Origin: JAVBLG01 sp031553655
GTDB taxonomy: Bacteria; Desulfobacterota; Desulfovibrionia; Desulfovibrionales; Desulfovibrionaceae
Reading direction: 5' to 3'
DNA length: 42,011 nt
Assembly: GCA_031553655.1 (NCBI GenBank)
Contig: JAVBLG010000024.1
Coordinates: forward strand, 1 to 42,011
The translations under genes were made by a program, and so were the position numbers. Of this stretch, positions 1 to 7,050 are shown piece after piece (position 1 is the first letter of the stretch; each line of letters starts with the position of its first letter). The notes beneath the pieces are model-generated. The model searched no databases, was not told the DNA's origin, and saw only the letters and a program-made list of their open reading frames with translations.

Positions 1-163
1 AACTACCTATATAACACACTATATTAATTTTTTCTTCTTTTTTTTTAACCAATTATAAAAAAAATTTTTAAAAAAAAATTTTTTTTTTTTTGGGTTTTGG
101 GGGGGGGGGGTTGGGGGGGTAACCCCTTTTTTAAAAACTGGGTTCCCCCCCTTCCCCCGCAAA
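1..163. repeat. Homopolymer-rich contig tip, probable damaged copy of the terminal palindrome
   Basis: This stretch is nearly all runs of A, T, G and C, up to a 12-base G run, and codes for nothing. From about 110 to 157 it reads G-run, AACCCC, T-run, A-run, CTGGGTT, C-run, TT, C-run. The reverse complement of the palindrome centre near the right window edge (41860-41900) reads G-run, AAGCCCC, T-run, A-run, CTGGGGTGA, C-run, TT, C-run. The order of blocks agrees while run lengths differ, as expected from a poorly resolved read end. It abuts the gyrB stop codon at 164, so in the genome a palindrome of this family probably lies just 3' of gyrB. Confidence 0.6.
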
Positions 164-2587
164 TTATATATCCAACTCCTGTACGCTCAGAGCATTTTTA
201 ATAATAAACTCACGGCGCGATTCCACCTTATCGCCCATAAGTTCCTCAATGGCGTCGGAGGCGTCAATGGCGTCTTCAATGCTCACTTGCAGCAGGGTGC
301 GGTTTTCCGGGTTCATGGTGGTTACCCAGAGCTGCTCGGGATTCATTTCACCCAACCCCTTGTAGCGCTGAATATTGATGCCCCGGCGGGCTTCATCCAG
401 AACCTTATCGAGAAGAGCGCCGATTTCCAGGGTTGTTTCCACGGAATCGCCCCGGCGGTTAAGGGCAAAAGCAAAGCCGCCGTATTCCGTCCTTATTTCA
501 TCAAGATTCGCTTTGGCTTGGCGGAACACCCGCGAGGAAATCAGGAATTCGGCGTTGATTCTGGTTCTGTGCCCGCCCTTGTCTTCAAAGAAGAGCAAAA
601 TGCGATCGTCGCCATCTTCAACATGCTCGCGGCGTATTTCCAGCTCATAGCCCTTCTCGCGCATATAGGAGGAAAAAGGCGTTTCTTCGTCGTTGCCGAA
701 TATCTCCCTGTTAAAGTCTCCTTCATAGTTCAGCAGACTTTCGAACAGCACCCTGGAAATGCTCATGCTTTCGGCATCACGAAAGCGATCTTCGCGGGCC
801 TCCAGACGACGGCAGAGCTTAATCAGCGGCGGACCGAACAGCTCGCGGCTGTTTTCGGTTTTGAGTACAACATCTTCACTGACCCTTTGCAGCAAAAAGT
901 CATTAAGTGCGGGATCGTCTTTAATAAATTTTTCCATTCGGGAGTTATGCACACGGTAAAGAGGCGGTTGAGCTATGTAAAGGTAGCCGCGTTCAATAAG
1001 TTCCTGATACTGGCGGAAAAAGAAAGTAAGCAGCAGGGTTCTGATGTGCGCGCCGTCAACATCGGCGTCAGTCATGATCACTATTTTGTGATAACGAATC
1101 TTTTCCAGGTCGGTTTCGTCGTCGCCAACCCCCGCGCCCATGGCCATAATAAGGGATTTTACTTCCTTGTTGGCCAGCATTTTGTCAAAGCGGGTGCGTT
1201 CGGTGTTCAGAATTTTGCCGCGCAGAGGCAAAATGGCCTGATTCATAGGGTTTCGGCCCTGCTTGGCCGAACCGCCGGCCGAATCGCCTTCCACGATGAA
1301 AAGTTCGGACTCGACCGGATCCTTGCTCTGGCAGTCCGCCAGTTTGCCGGGCAGGGCGTTGTCGGAAAGAGCGCCCTTGCGCCGCACCAGTTCTTTGGCC
1401 TTGCGGGCCGCGTCGCGCGCGCGGGCCGCGTCAACAGCCTTGTCGATAATCAGACGGACGTCTTTGGGGTTTTCTTCAAAATACTGATTAAGATGATCAT
1501 AAACAATACCTGAGACGATGCCGGATATTTCACTGTTGCCGAGTTTGGTCTTGGTTTGCCCTTCAAACTGCGGATTGGGCAGCTTTACGCTGATTACAGC
1601 GGTCAAACCTTCGCGCACGTCGTCGCCTGAAAGAACGGTACCCTTGAGCTTTTTATTTATGTCGGCCTGATTTTTAATATAGAGGTTAATTGCTCTGGTA
1701 ATGGCCGTTTTAAAGCCCTGAAGATGGGTTCCACCTTCTTTGGTGCGTATATTGTTGGCAAAGGTGAGCACATTTTCCTTGTATCCGGCATTGTATTGCA
1801 TGGCATATTCAACAATTACCGAATCCTGCCCGCCCTCACCGTGTACAATGGAGTGTATACCCGCCTCTCCGGTATTCATATCGCGCACAAATTGCGAAAG
1901 GCCGCCTTCGGCCTTGAATATGTGAGTTTCCGTTTCGCCGCCGCGTTCGTCAATGCATTCTATCTCAAGCCCTTTGTTGAGATAAGAAAGCTCTTCAAAA
2001 CGTTTTTTCAAAATTTCATAAGAAAATTCCGATGTTTCAAAAATTTCCTCATCGGGCTTAAAATGCACGGTAGTACCGTGGTTGTCGGAATTGCCGATAA
2101 CGGTCAGCTCGTCCTGGGGAATGCCCCTGGCATAAAGCTGGCGGTAGCGTTTGCCGCCGCGTCGCACTGTAACCGAAAGCTTTTCAGAAAGGGCGTTGAC
2201 GCAGGAAACCCCCACCCCGTGCAGGCCGCCGGAAACTTTGTAGGAGGAATTATCGAATTTGCCGCCGGCATGGAGCTTGGTCATGACCACCTGAACGGCG
2301 GGCACGCCTTCCTTTGGGTGGATGTCTACCGGTATGCCGCGCCCGTCATCGCGCACAGTAACGCTGTTGTCCTGGTGCAGGGTGATGGAAATGCGCGAGC
2401 AGAAGCCGGCCATGGCCTCGTCTATGGAGTTGTCCACCACCTCATAAACCAAGTGGTGAAGACCCCTTGCGTCTGTTGAGCCTATATACATGGCCGGACG
2501 CAGGCGCACGGCGGAAAGGCCTTCGAGAACGGTAATGGAAGACGCGTCGTATGATGGCGACGCGTTGGTGAGTTCGTCAGAAGCCAT
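164..2587 (-). CDS. gyrB: DNA gyrase subunit B
   Basis: ATPase subunit of DNA gyrase, which with GyrA introduces negative supercoils. The 807-residue length is that of a complete GyrB. The GHKL ATPase part shows PAMYIGS (about 31-37), DNSIDEAMAG (52-61), DDGRGIP (80-86) and GGLHGVG (120-126). The TOPRIM metal site shows EGDSAGG (433-439) and DADVDGAH (507-514). The C-terminus carries the GyrA-contact region with RYKGLGEMNPEQLW. The ATG at 2585-2587 overlaps the dnaN stop codon by one base (TAATG), so the two are probably translationally coupled. The stop lies at the edge of the damaged repeat at the contig tip; gyrA, often next in related genomes, would lie outside the window. Confident. Confidence 0.98.
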   Translation of the reverse strand: MASDELTNASPSYDASSITVLEGLSAVRLRPAMYIGSTDARGLHHLVYEVVDNSIDEAMAGFCSRISITLHQDNSVTVRDDGRGIPVDIHPKEGVPAVQVVMTKLHAGGKFDNSSYKVSGGLHGVGVSCVNALSEKLSVTVRRGGKRYRQLYARGIPQDELTVIGNSDNHGTTVHFKPDEEIFETSEFSYEILKKRFEELSYLNKGLEIECIDERGGETETHIFKAEGGLSQFVRDMNTGEAGIHSIVHGEGGQDSVIVEYAMQYNAGYKENVLTFANNIRTKEGGTHLQGFKTAITRAINLYIKNQADINKKLKGTVLSGDDVREGLTAVISVKLPNPQFEGQTKTKLGNSEISGIVSGIVYDHLNQYFEENPKDVRLIIDKAVDAARARDAARKAKELVRRKGALSDNALPGKLADCQSKDPVESELFIVEGDSAGGSAKQGRNPMNQAILPLRGKILNTERTRFDKMLANKEVKSLIMAMGAGVGDDETDLEKIRYHKIVIMTDADVDGAHIRTLLLTFFFRQYQELIERGYLYIAQPPLYRVHNSRMEKFIKDDPALNDFLLQRVSEDVVLKTENSRELFGPPLIKLCRRLEAREDRFRDAESMSISRVLFESLLNYEGDFNREIFGNDEETPFSSYMREKGYELEIRREHVEDGDDRILLFFEDKGGHRTRINAEFLISSRVFRQAKANLDEIRTEYGGFAFALNRRGDSVETTLEIGALLDKVLDEARRGINIQRYKGLGEMNPEQLWVTTMNPENRTLLQVSIEDAIDASDAIEELMGDKVESRREFIIKNALSVQELDI

Positions 2588-3756
2588 TAAACATCTTCCT
2601 CACTGTAATATTTCACATCAACAATCTGCATGGGCATTATGATGGCCAGATAGCCGGGATCTTCGGAGCCGGAAATTCCGCAAGGTCCCTCGGTTCCGGT
2701 GAGGGTAAGCTCAAGATCTCGGGAAGAAAAATGGTTCATAATGTCCATAAGATTTTTGGTGGGGAAAGCTATTTTGGCTATTTCCCCGGTATATTTAACT
2801 TCCATACTTTCGTCGGCCGAACCGAGGTCTTGTCCCTGGGCCGAAATAGTAAGTTCCTTGTTTGCGCCTTCCGGCCCGACAAATGAAAAATAGGCGCAAC
2901 GATCATTGTCAGTATTAAAAATTCCTATACGACCCAAGGCTTCAAAGCATTCCTTACGGTCAAGGGTCAACGGGGTGGCCGAAGGATCTTTGAGGCGTTC
3001 CACAAAAGTGGCGTAATCGGGGTAGCCGTAGGTGGCCAGCGGCAGGCTGAAGCTTTCTTTTTTATCGGAAGTGCGCAAAAATAATCTATTTTCATTGATA
3101 TTGATTTCGATATCGCCGTCGCTGAGCCATTTTTTTATTTCCGTCATATATTTTTTCTGAATCAGAATTCCCTTTTCTCCCAGCAAACGGCCCAAGTCGT
3201 CGTGAATAAAGGTAAGCATGGCGAACTGATGCCCGTTAAGGCCGCAGGAATCGATTTTTCCATCTCCAAGGTGGCGCATGTAAAAGCAGGAAATCCCCTC
3301 GGTGGAGTCATCGTCGCTGATGCAGAAGGCCACTTTGTCCAGAAGTTCCTGAAAGAAATCGCCCGACCAGGCTGTAAGTCCTTCTTCGGGGAAAGATTTG
3401 AAGCTTTGGAACCAGCTCGGGTCATTGGCGGCCAGCTTGTACTTGCGCCGCCCTTGCTCAAGCAGGAGCACGGAACCGGAGGAATCAAGGGTAAGATTTA
3501 TGCTGCCCTGAGGCAGCTGGCGCATCAAATCTACAAAGGCCCTACCCTGAACCCCAACCAGTCCACTGCGTTCAACCTTGGCCGCGTAGAGGCCGGAAAA
3601 TTCGATATTGGCGTCCGTAGCCATAATGGCCAAGGTATCTCCCTCAGCTTTAAGCCAGATGGAACGCAAATAGGCCGCTCCTGTTTTCTGAGGAATAATC
3701 GAGGCCGCTTTCTGCAGGCCTTCGATTATTTCTTCTTTACTGATTACAATCTTCAT
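2587..3756 (-). CDS. dnaN: DNA polymerase III beta sliding clamp
   Basis: Ring-shaped processivity clamp that holds DNA polymerase III on DNA and recruits many repair and replication proteins. The 389 residues are slightly longer than the E. coli clamp. The N-terminus (MKIVISKEEIIEGLQKAASIIPQKT) and the C-terminal end (GYLAIIMPMQIVD) are typical of the family, with three clamp repeats between. The start is supported by an AAGGA ribosome-binding site about seven bases before the ATG. It lies between dnaA (149-bp gap, 3757-3905) and gyrB (one-base overlap). The gap upstream is AT-rich around 3760-3780 and could hold a promoter, but I see no clear DnaA boxes there. Confidence 0.96.
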   Translation of the reverse strand: MKIVISKEEIIEGLQKAASIIPQKTGAAYLRSIWLKAEGDTLAIMATDANIEFSGLYAAKVERSGLVGVQGRAFVDLMRQLPQGSINLTLDSSGSVLLLEQGRRKYKLAANDPSWFQSFKSFPEEGLTAWSGDFFQELLDKVAFCISDDDSTEGISCFYMRHLGDGKIDSCGLNGHQFAMLTFIHDDLGRLLGEKGILIQKKYMTEIKKWLSDGDIEININENRLFLRTSDKKESFSLPLATYGYPDYATFVERLKDPSATPLTLDRKECFEALGRIGIFNTDNDRCAYFSFVGPEGANKELTISAQGQDLGSADESMEVKYTGEIAKIAFPTKNLMDIMNHFSSRDLELTLTGTEGPCGISGSEDPGYLAIIMPMQIVDVKYYSEEDV

Positions 3757-3905
3757 TTTTAAATCCTTGTTAATATAATTAGGGCGGACGCTTTGTTTCT
3801 AACTTGATTAACTACGCGTTATAACAGAAAAAAATAGTAACATTTCCGGTAACTCCAAGGAACCTCCGGCAACGTTTGCGGGAGAGTAGAGCTTTTTACG
3901 GCTGT

Positions 3906-5198
3906 TCATTCACCTGTAAGGAACATTCTTTCCAAGTTGGTAACAATGTCTTTGACCTCTTTGTTACCAACCATAATTTCTTTTATTTTTCTAATGGAAT
4001 GCATAACGGTACTATGATCTTTTCCGCCAAAGAAACGCCCTATGGCCGGATATGACATGCCAATCTGCTCACGGCATAAAAGCATGGCGATTTGCCTGGC
4101 CCGGACAATAGCCGGTTTGCGGTTGTCGGCCATTATTTCCGATGTTGAAAGACCTGTGCGACCGGCTACCATGGCCAGTATGTCTTTGGGATCGGTATAG
4201 CTCTTTTCTGAAGAGCTGTGCAGAATATTTTGCAGATCCTCGGCACTGACCTCTCTCTTTACCAGTTCGCTGAAAGCCGCCAGCTTGAGAATAATTCCCG
4301 AAAGATGGCGTATGGTGTGGCAGCGTTGGGCCAGAGTAATCATGTGTTCTTTGGCAAGCTCTATGCCGCGCAGCAGGCAATGGTGGCGCGCGTAGCGCAG
4401 GCGCACATCGAAATCGGGGCTTTTAAGTTCTGCCAGCAGCCCGCTTTCAAGGCGGGAGCGCAGGTCTTCGGAAATATCCTTTATGTCCTTCAGAGTGCCG
4501 GAAAAGGCGAAAACCATCTGAATGCCGCGATCCAGGCAGAGGTCAAAAATACGCACCAGATTGTCTTGCAGGTCGGCGCGTCCAGCTACTCGCTGCAAGT
4601 CGTCAAGCAAAACTGCTTGCAGACTACCGCCACTTTTTTCAATGTTTTTCCAGTCAAATTTTTTTTCCAGGTCTTCAACCGAACCACAGAAAATCTGTTC
4701 CCGCGATTCGCCCATGGCTGTGGCCATACCTCTTAAAACATGAGTTTTGCCGTTTCCAATTTTACCATATAAAATAAAAGGGTTATATTTAATAGCACCG
4801 CTTTTTCCGGCAATCTCTCTGGCTGTTTCCAGCGGAAAGCTGTTTTTTTTGTTGCAAATAAACGAGTCAAGGCTTGGTTTGAGGGTGCTCGTATTTAACT
4901 TGTTTATATTGTTATCTTTTTGTGTATAAAAAAAGTCGTTGCTCTGGTTTCTATTTGCCTTTGGGTGGCTATTTATATATTTTATACTGACTGCTGTTCC
5001 GAAATGGCTTAATACAGCCTGCTCAAAAGATATTTTTCCCTTTTGCGCAAACCACGGCCCAAACAGGCGGTGGGGAAAATTTACGGAAAGCTCGCGCTTG
5101 TCCCCGTCAAAGTAAAGGACAAGAGGATCATACCAGCTTTTGAGTTCTTCCTGAGAAAAACCGCGCGCCAGAATATTTCTGATATGTTCCTTCAGCAT
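3906..5198 (-). CDS. dnaA: Chromosomal replication initiator DnaA
   Basis: AAA+ ATPase that binds and opens the replication origin. At 430 residues it is a little shorter than typical DnaA. Domain I covers about 1-75, followed by an Asn- and Lys-rich linker (77-110). The AAA+ domain has the P-loop GKIGNGKTH (145-153) and Walker B LLDD (197-200). Domain IV has the signature GGKDHSTVMH near the C-terminus, with the upstream helix VRARQIAMLLCREQIG. The P-loop departs from the usual GGVGLGKTH but keeps the GKT core. The Walker B context LLDDLQRVAGR is also less conserved than usual. It is first in the dnaA-dnaN-gyrB series, which supports the call over the related Hda. Hda also lacks domain IV, which is present here. 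Confidence 0.95.
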   Translation of the reverse strand: MLKEHIRNILARGFSQEELKSWYDPLVLYFDGDKRELSVNFPHRLFGPWFAQKGKISFEQAVLSHFGTAVSIKYINSHPKANRNQSNDFFYTQKDNNINKLNTSTLKPSLDSFICNKKNSFPLETAREIAGKSGAIKYNPFILYGKIGNGKTHVLRGMATAMGESREQIFCGSVEDLEKKFDWKNIEKSGGSLQAVLLDDLQRVAGRADLQDNLVRIFDLCLDRGIQMVFAFSGTLKDIKDISEDLRSRLESGLLAELKSPDFDVRLRYARHHCLLRGIELAKEHMITLAQRCHTIRHLSGIILKLAAFSELVKREVSAEDLQNILHSSSEKSYTDPKDILAMVAGRTGLSTSEIMADNRKPAIVRARQIAMLLCREQIGMSYPAIGRFFGGKDHSTVMHSIRKIKEIMVGNKEVKDIVTNLERMFLTGE

Positions 5199-5375
5199 GG
5201 AAACTACACTTACGGCACATTTGTTATGTTGTTTTTGCGGGTTCGCGTGTCCGGAAAATGTTCACGCCAATGTATGAACATAGCAGAAAACGAACTGTGG
5301 AACAAGTCTGTAACATGTTGTAATTAATGTGATTAAAATACTATTTTTGTTCTTCTGGACCTTTTTGGACGGCAT
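5199..5375. promoter_or_regulatory. dnaA upstream region, weak oriC or DnaA-box candidate
   Basis: Intergenic sequence upstream of dnaA and divergent from the M23 peptidase gene. Two 9-mers resemble the DnaA box TTATNCACA on the minus strand: TGTTCCACA (5296-5304, two differences) and TTAATCACA (5328-5336, one difference). The right part, about 5310-5350, is AT-rich. No perfect TTATCCACA box or ordered box cluster is visible, so this could be no more than a dnaA autoregulatory promoter region. Confidence 0.25.
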
Positions 5376-5438
5376 GTGGACGGACAACAGGCTTTTTTAA
5401 AAGGCAAACCCCTTGAGACAACAAAAAAGATTGAGGCT

Positions 5439-6866
5439 ATGCGCACATTTTTATTGATGATTCTTGGTCTCGGGCTGCTGGTGGCATCCTTTGCCGCCGG
5501 ATCGTTTCTTCCTGAATATGCCCGCCTGTTCACACCGGCCAGGCTGTTTGTACCGGGTGCGATTGAGGCGGAAAAAGCGGAAAGCGGCCAGGTTCCCTCG
5601 TCTTCTGAAAATTCGGCAAACGATAATGAGGCTGTCCCGGAAACGGCTGTTTCCGAACCGGAAAAGCCTGCTTCCGAACAGGCAGGGGCGGAAAAACCCG
5701 AGCCTACGGCTTCCGGGCCTGGCGCTGAGCAGGGTGACGTCGACGACGAAGATACCAATGAGGAAATAGTAAAAGGAAATATAGCCAAAGGTGATACGCT
5801 GGGAAAGTTGTTTGATGAATGGTGCCAGGACGATCTGGCCGAAAGCTACGTGAAGGCGATTTCCAGAATTTTTCCGGCTTCGAGTTTCAGAATTGGGCAG
5901 CCGTATGCGATCTGGCGCGATCCGCAAAACGGTGAGTTGAAAAAGTTTGAATACGAAATAGACGCCAGACGTATGCTTGTAGCTGAAAAGATTGGAGAAA
6001 AAATTTCGACTACCATAGAACCCATAAAATATGACATTTCTCTCCGACTTGTAAGCAACAGTATTGACAACAGTCTTTTCCAGGCTGTTGCCGAAAAAGG
6101 GGAAAAGCCGTCACTGGCTATGTTGCTGGCGGAAATTTTCGGCTGGGAAATAAATTTTATCCGCGACGTGCAAGAAGGCGACAGTTTTTCAGTTTTGTTG
6201 GAAAAACGCTATCGCGATGGAGTTTTCAAAGGTTACGGCAAGGTTCTTGGCGCCAGCTTCACCAACAAGGGCAAAAAATATGAAGCCTTTCTTTTCAAGG
6301 ATTCCTCCGGCATATACCGCCATTTTAACCCCAAGGGCGAAAACCTCAAGAAAACCCTGCTCCAAACTCCGCTGTCGTTCACCAGAGTAACATCGTCCTT
6401 TTCCAAGGCCAGACGCCATCCAATTATGGGGGGTCTGCGCCCGCATTTCGGCGTTGATTATGCCGCCCCCACCGGAACGCCGATAAAGGCCGTGGGCGAC
6501 GGCAGAATATCTCGTAAAGGCTGGGTTAAGGGCTATGGTCACCAATTGGTGGTCAAGCATGGTTCCGGCCTGGAGTCCATGTATTCCCATCTGTCAAGAT
6601 ACGCCAAGAGCATAGGACCCGGTTCCAGGGTACGCCAGGGCCAGGTTATAGGCTTTGTGGGCAGTACCGGATATTCCACCGGGCCTCATCTTGATTTCAG
6701 GCTCAAGCAGGGTGGAAAATTTATCAACCCCCAAAAAGCCGTAAACCCTCGCAGCGCAGCCGTATCACAGAACAAGAGGAAAGAATTCGCCGCCAGACAG
6801 GCCGCTGTGCGTTCTTATATGCAGGGAAAGAAAGATTTGAATGAATATGAGGCGTCCAATTTTTAG
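5439..6866 (+). CDS. M23 family murein endopeptidase (MepM-like), membrane-anchored
   Basis: Predicted zinc peptidase that cuts peptidoglycan cross-links in the periplasm. The chosen ATG at 5439 follows TTGAGGCT and starts directly with an uncleaved-signal or anchor helix (MRTFLLMILGLGLLVASFAAG). An acidic, low-complexity Glu/Pro/Ala linker follows (about 45-110), then a LysM/OapA-like middle region (KGDTLGKLFDEW) and the C-terminal M23 domain with HFGVDYA, YSHLS and GPHLDFRL. The last motif is HxD where many family members have HxH, so Asp may supply the third metal ligand. An in-frame GTG further upstream (5376) would add 21 residues but lacks a good ribosome site. The gene is divergent from dnaA and its stop codon lies in a 37-bp repeat shared with the penicillin-binding protein gene at 27962. 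Confidence 0.9.
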   Translation: MRTFLLMILGLGLLVASFAAGSFLPEYARLFTPARLFVPGAIEAEKAESGQVPSSSENSANDNEAVPETAVSEPEKPASEQAGAEKPEPTASGPGAEQGDVDDEDTNEEIVKGNIAKGDTLGKLFDEWCQDDLAESYVKAISRIFPASSFRIGQPYAIWRDPQNGELKKFEYEIDARRMLVAEKIGEKISTTIEPIKYDISLRLVSNSIDNSLFQAVAEKGEKPSLAMLLAEIFGWEINFIRDVQEGDSFSVLLEKRYRDGVFKGYGKVLGASFTNKGKKYEAFLFKDSSGIYRHFNPKGENLKKTLLQTPLSFTRVTSSFSKARRHPIMGGLRPHFGVDYAAPTGTPIKAVGDGRISRKGWVKGYGHQLVVKHGSGLESMYSHLSRYAKSIGPGSRVRQGQVIGFVGSTGYSTGPHLDFRLKQGGKFINPQKAVNPRSAAVSQNKRKEFAARQAAVRSYMQGKKDLNEYEASNF

Positions 6867-6897
6867 ATCTTTTTGCGAATGAAATGAATGAAACGCT
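6861..6897 (+). repeat. 37-bp post-stop repeat, copy a
   Basis: This begins TTTTAGA, contains the TAG stop of the M23 peptidase gene, and continues through TTTTGC, AATGAAATGAA and GAAACGCT. It matches 32 of 37 positions of the copy at 27931-27967 on the other strand, which contains the stop codon of the PBP1A gene in the same phase. A short stem (AGCGTTT with AAAYGCT) can form in the consensus but is weak in this copy. Confidence 0.7.
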
Positions 6898-6899
6898 CC

Positions 6900-7050
6900 A
6901 GGGGGTCGTCTCCAAATAGCGGATTTTGATTCAAGGGCAAGGAAAGCGGGCCTAGTTGCGGAGCAAGTGTACTTTTATGGTACTCGACCGGAGCAAAAAG
7001 GCCCGCTTGACGCAGCCATTGGACAAAATCCGCATTTGGAGACAGCCCCT
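6900..7050 (+). repeat. GTAC-loop hairpin element, copy 1
   Basis: A nested inverted repeat between the convergent ends of the M23 peptidase and the hybrid kinase. The outer arms (6900-6928 and 7024-7050) pair over about 27 bp. The inner stem pairs AAGCGGGCCT (6944-6953) with AGGCCCGCTT (6999-7008), extended by TTGC/GCAA. The loop core at 6966-6989 reads AGTGTACTT, then GGTACTCGACC. The tail TTGACGCAG...ATTGGACAAAA follows the stem. The right end CAGCCCCTA contains the kinase stop codon. Copy 2 (23736-23886) is collinear and of equal length, so this is a defined element. A likely role is a bidirectional transcription terminator; its origin is unknown. Confidence 0.85.

Noticed and set aside
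287..1513. Long open frame on the plus strand opposite gyrB
   Set aside because: It is a shadow of the strongly conserved gyrB gene; its translation matches no family and has no ribosome site.
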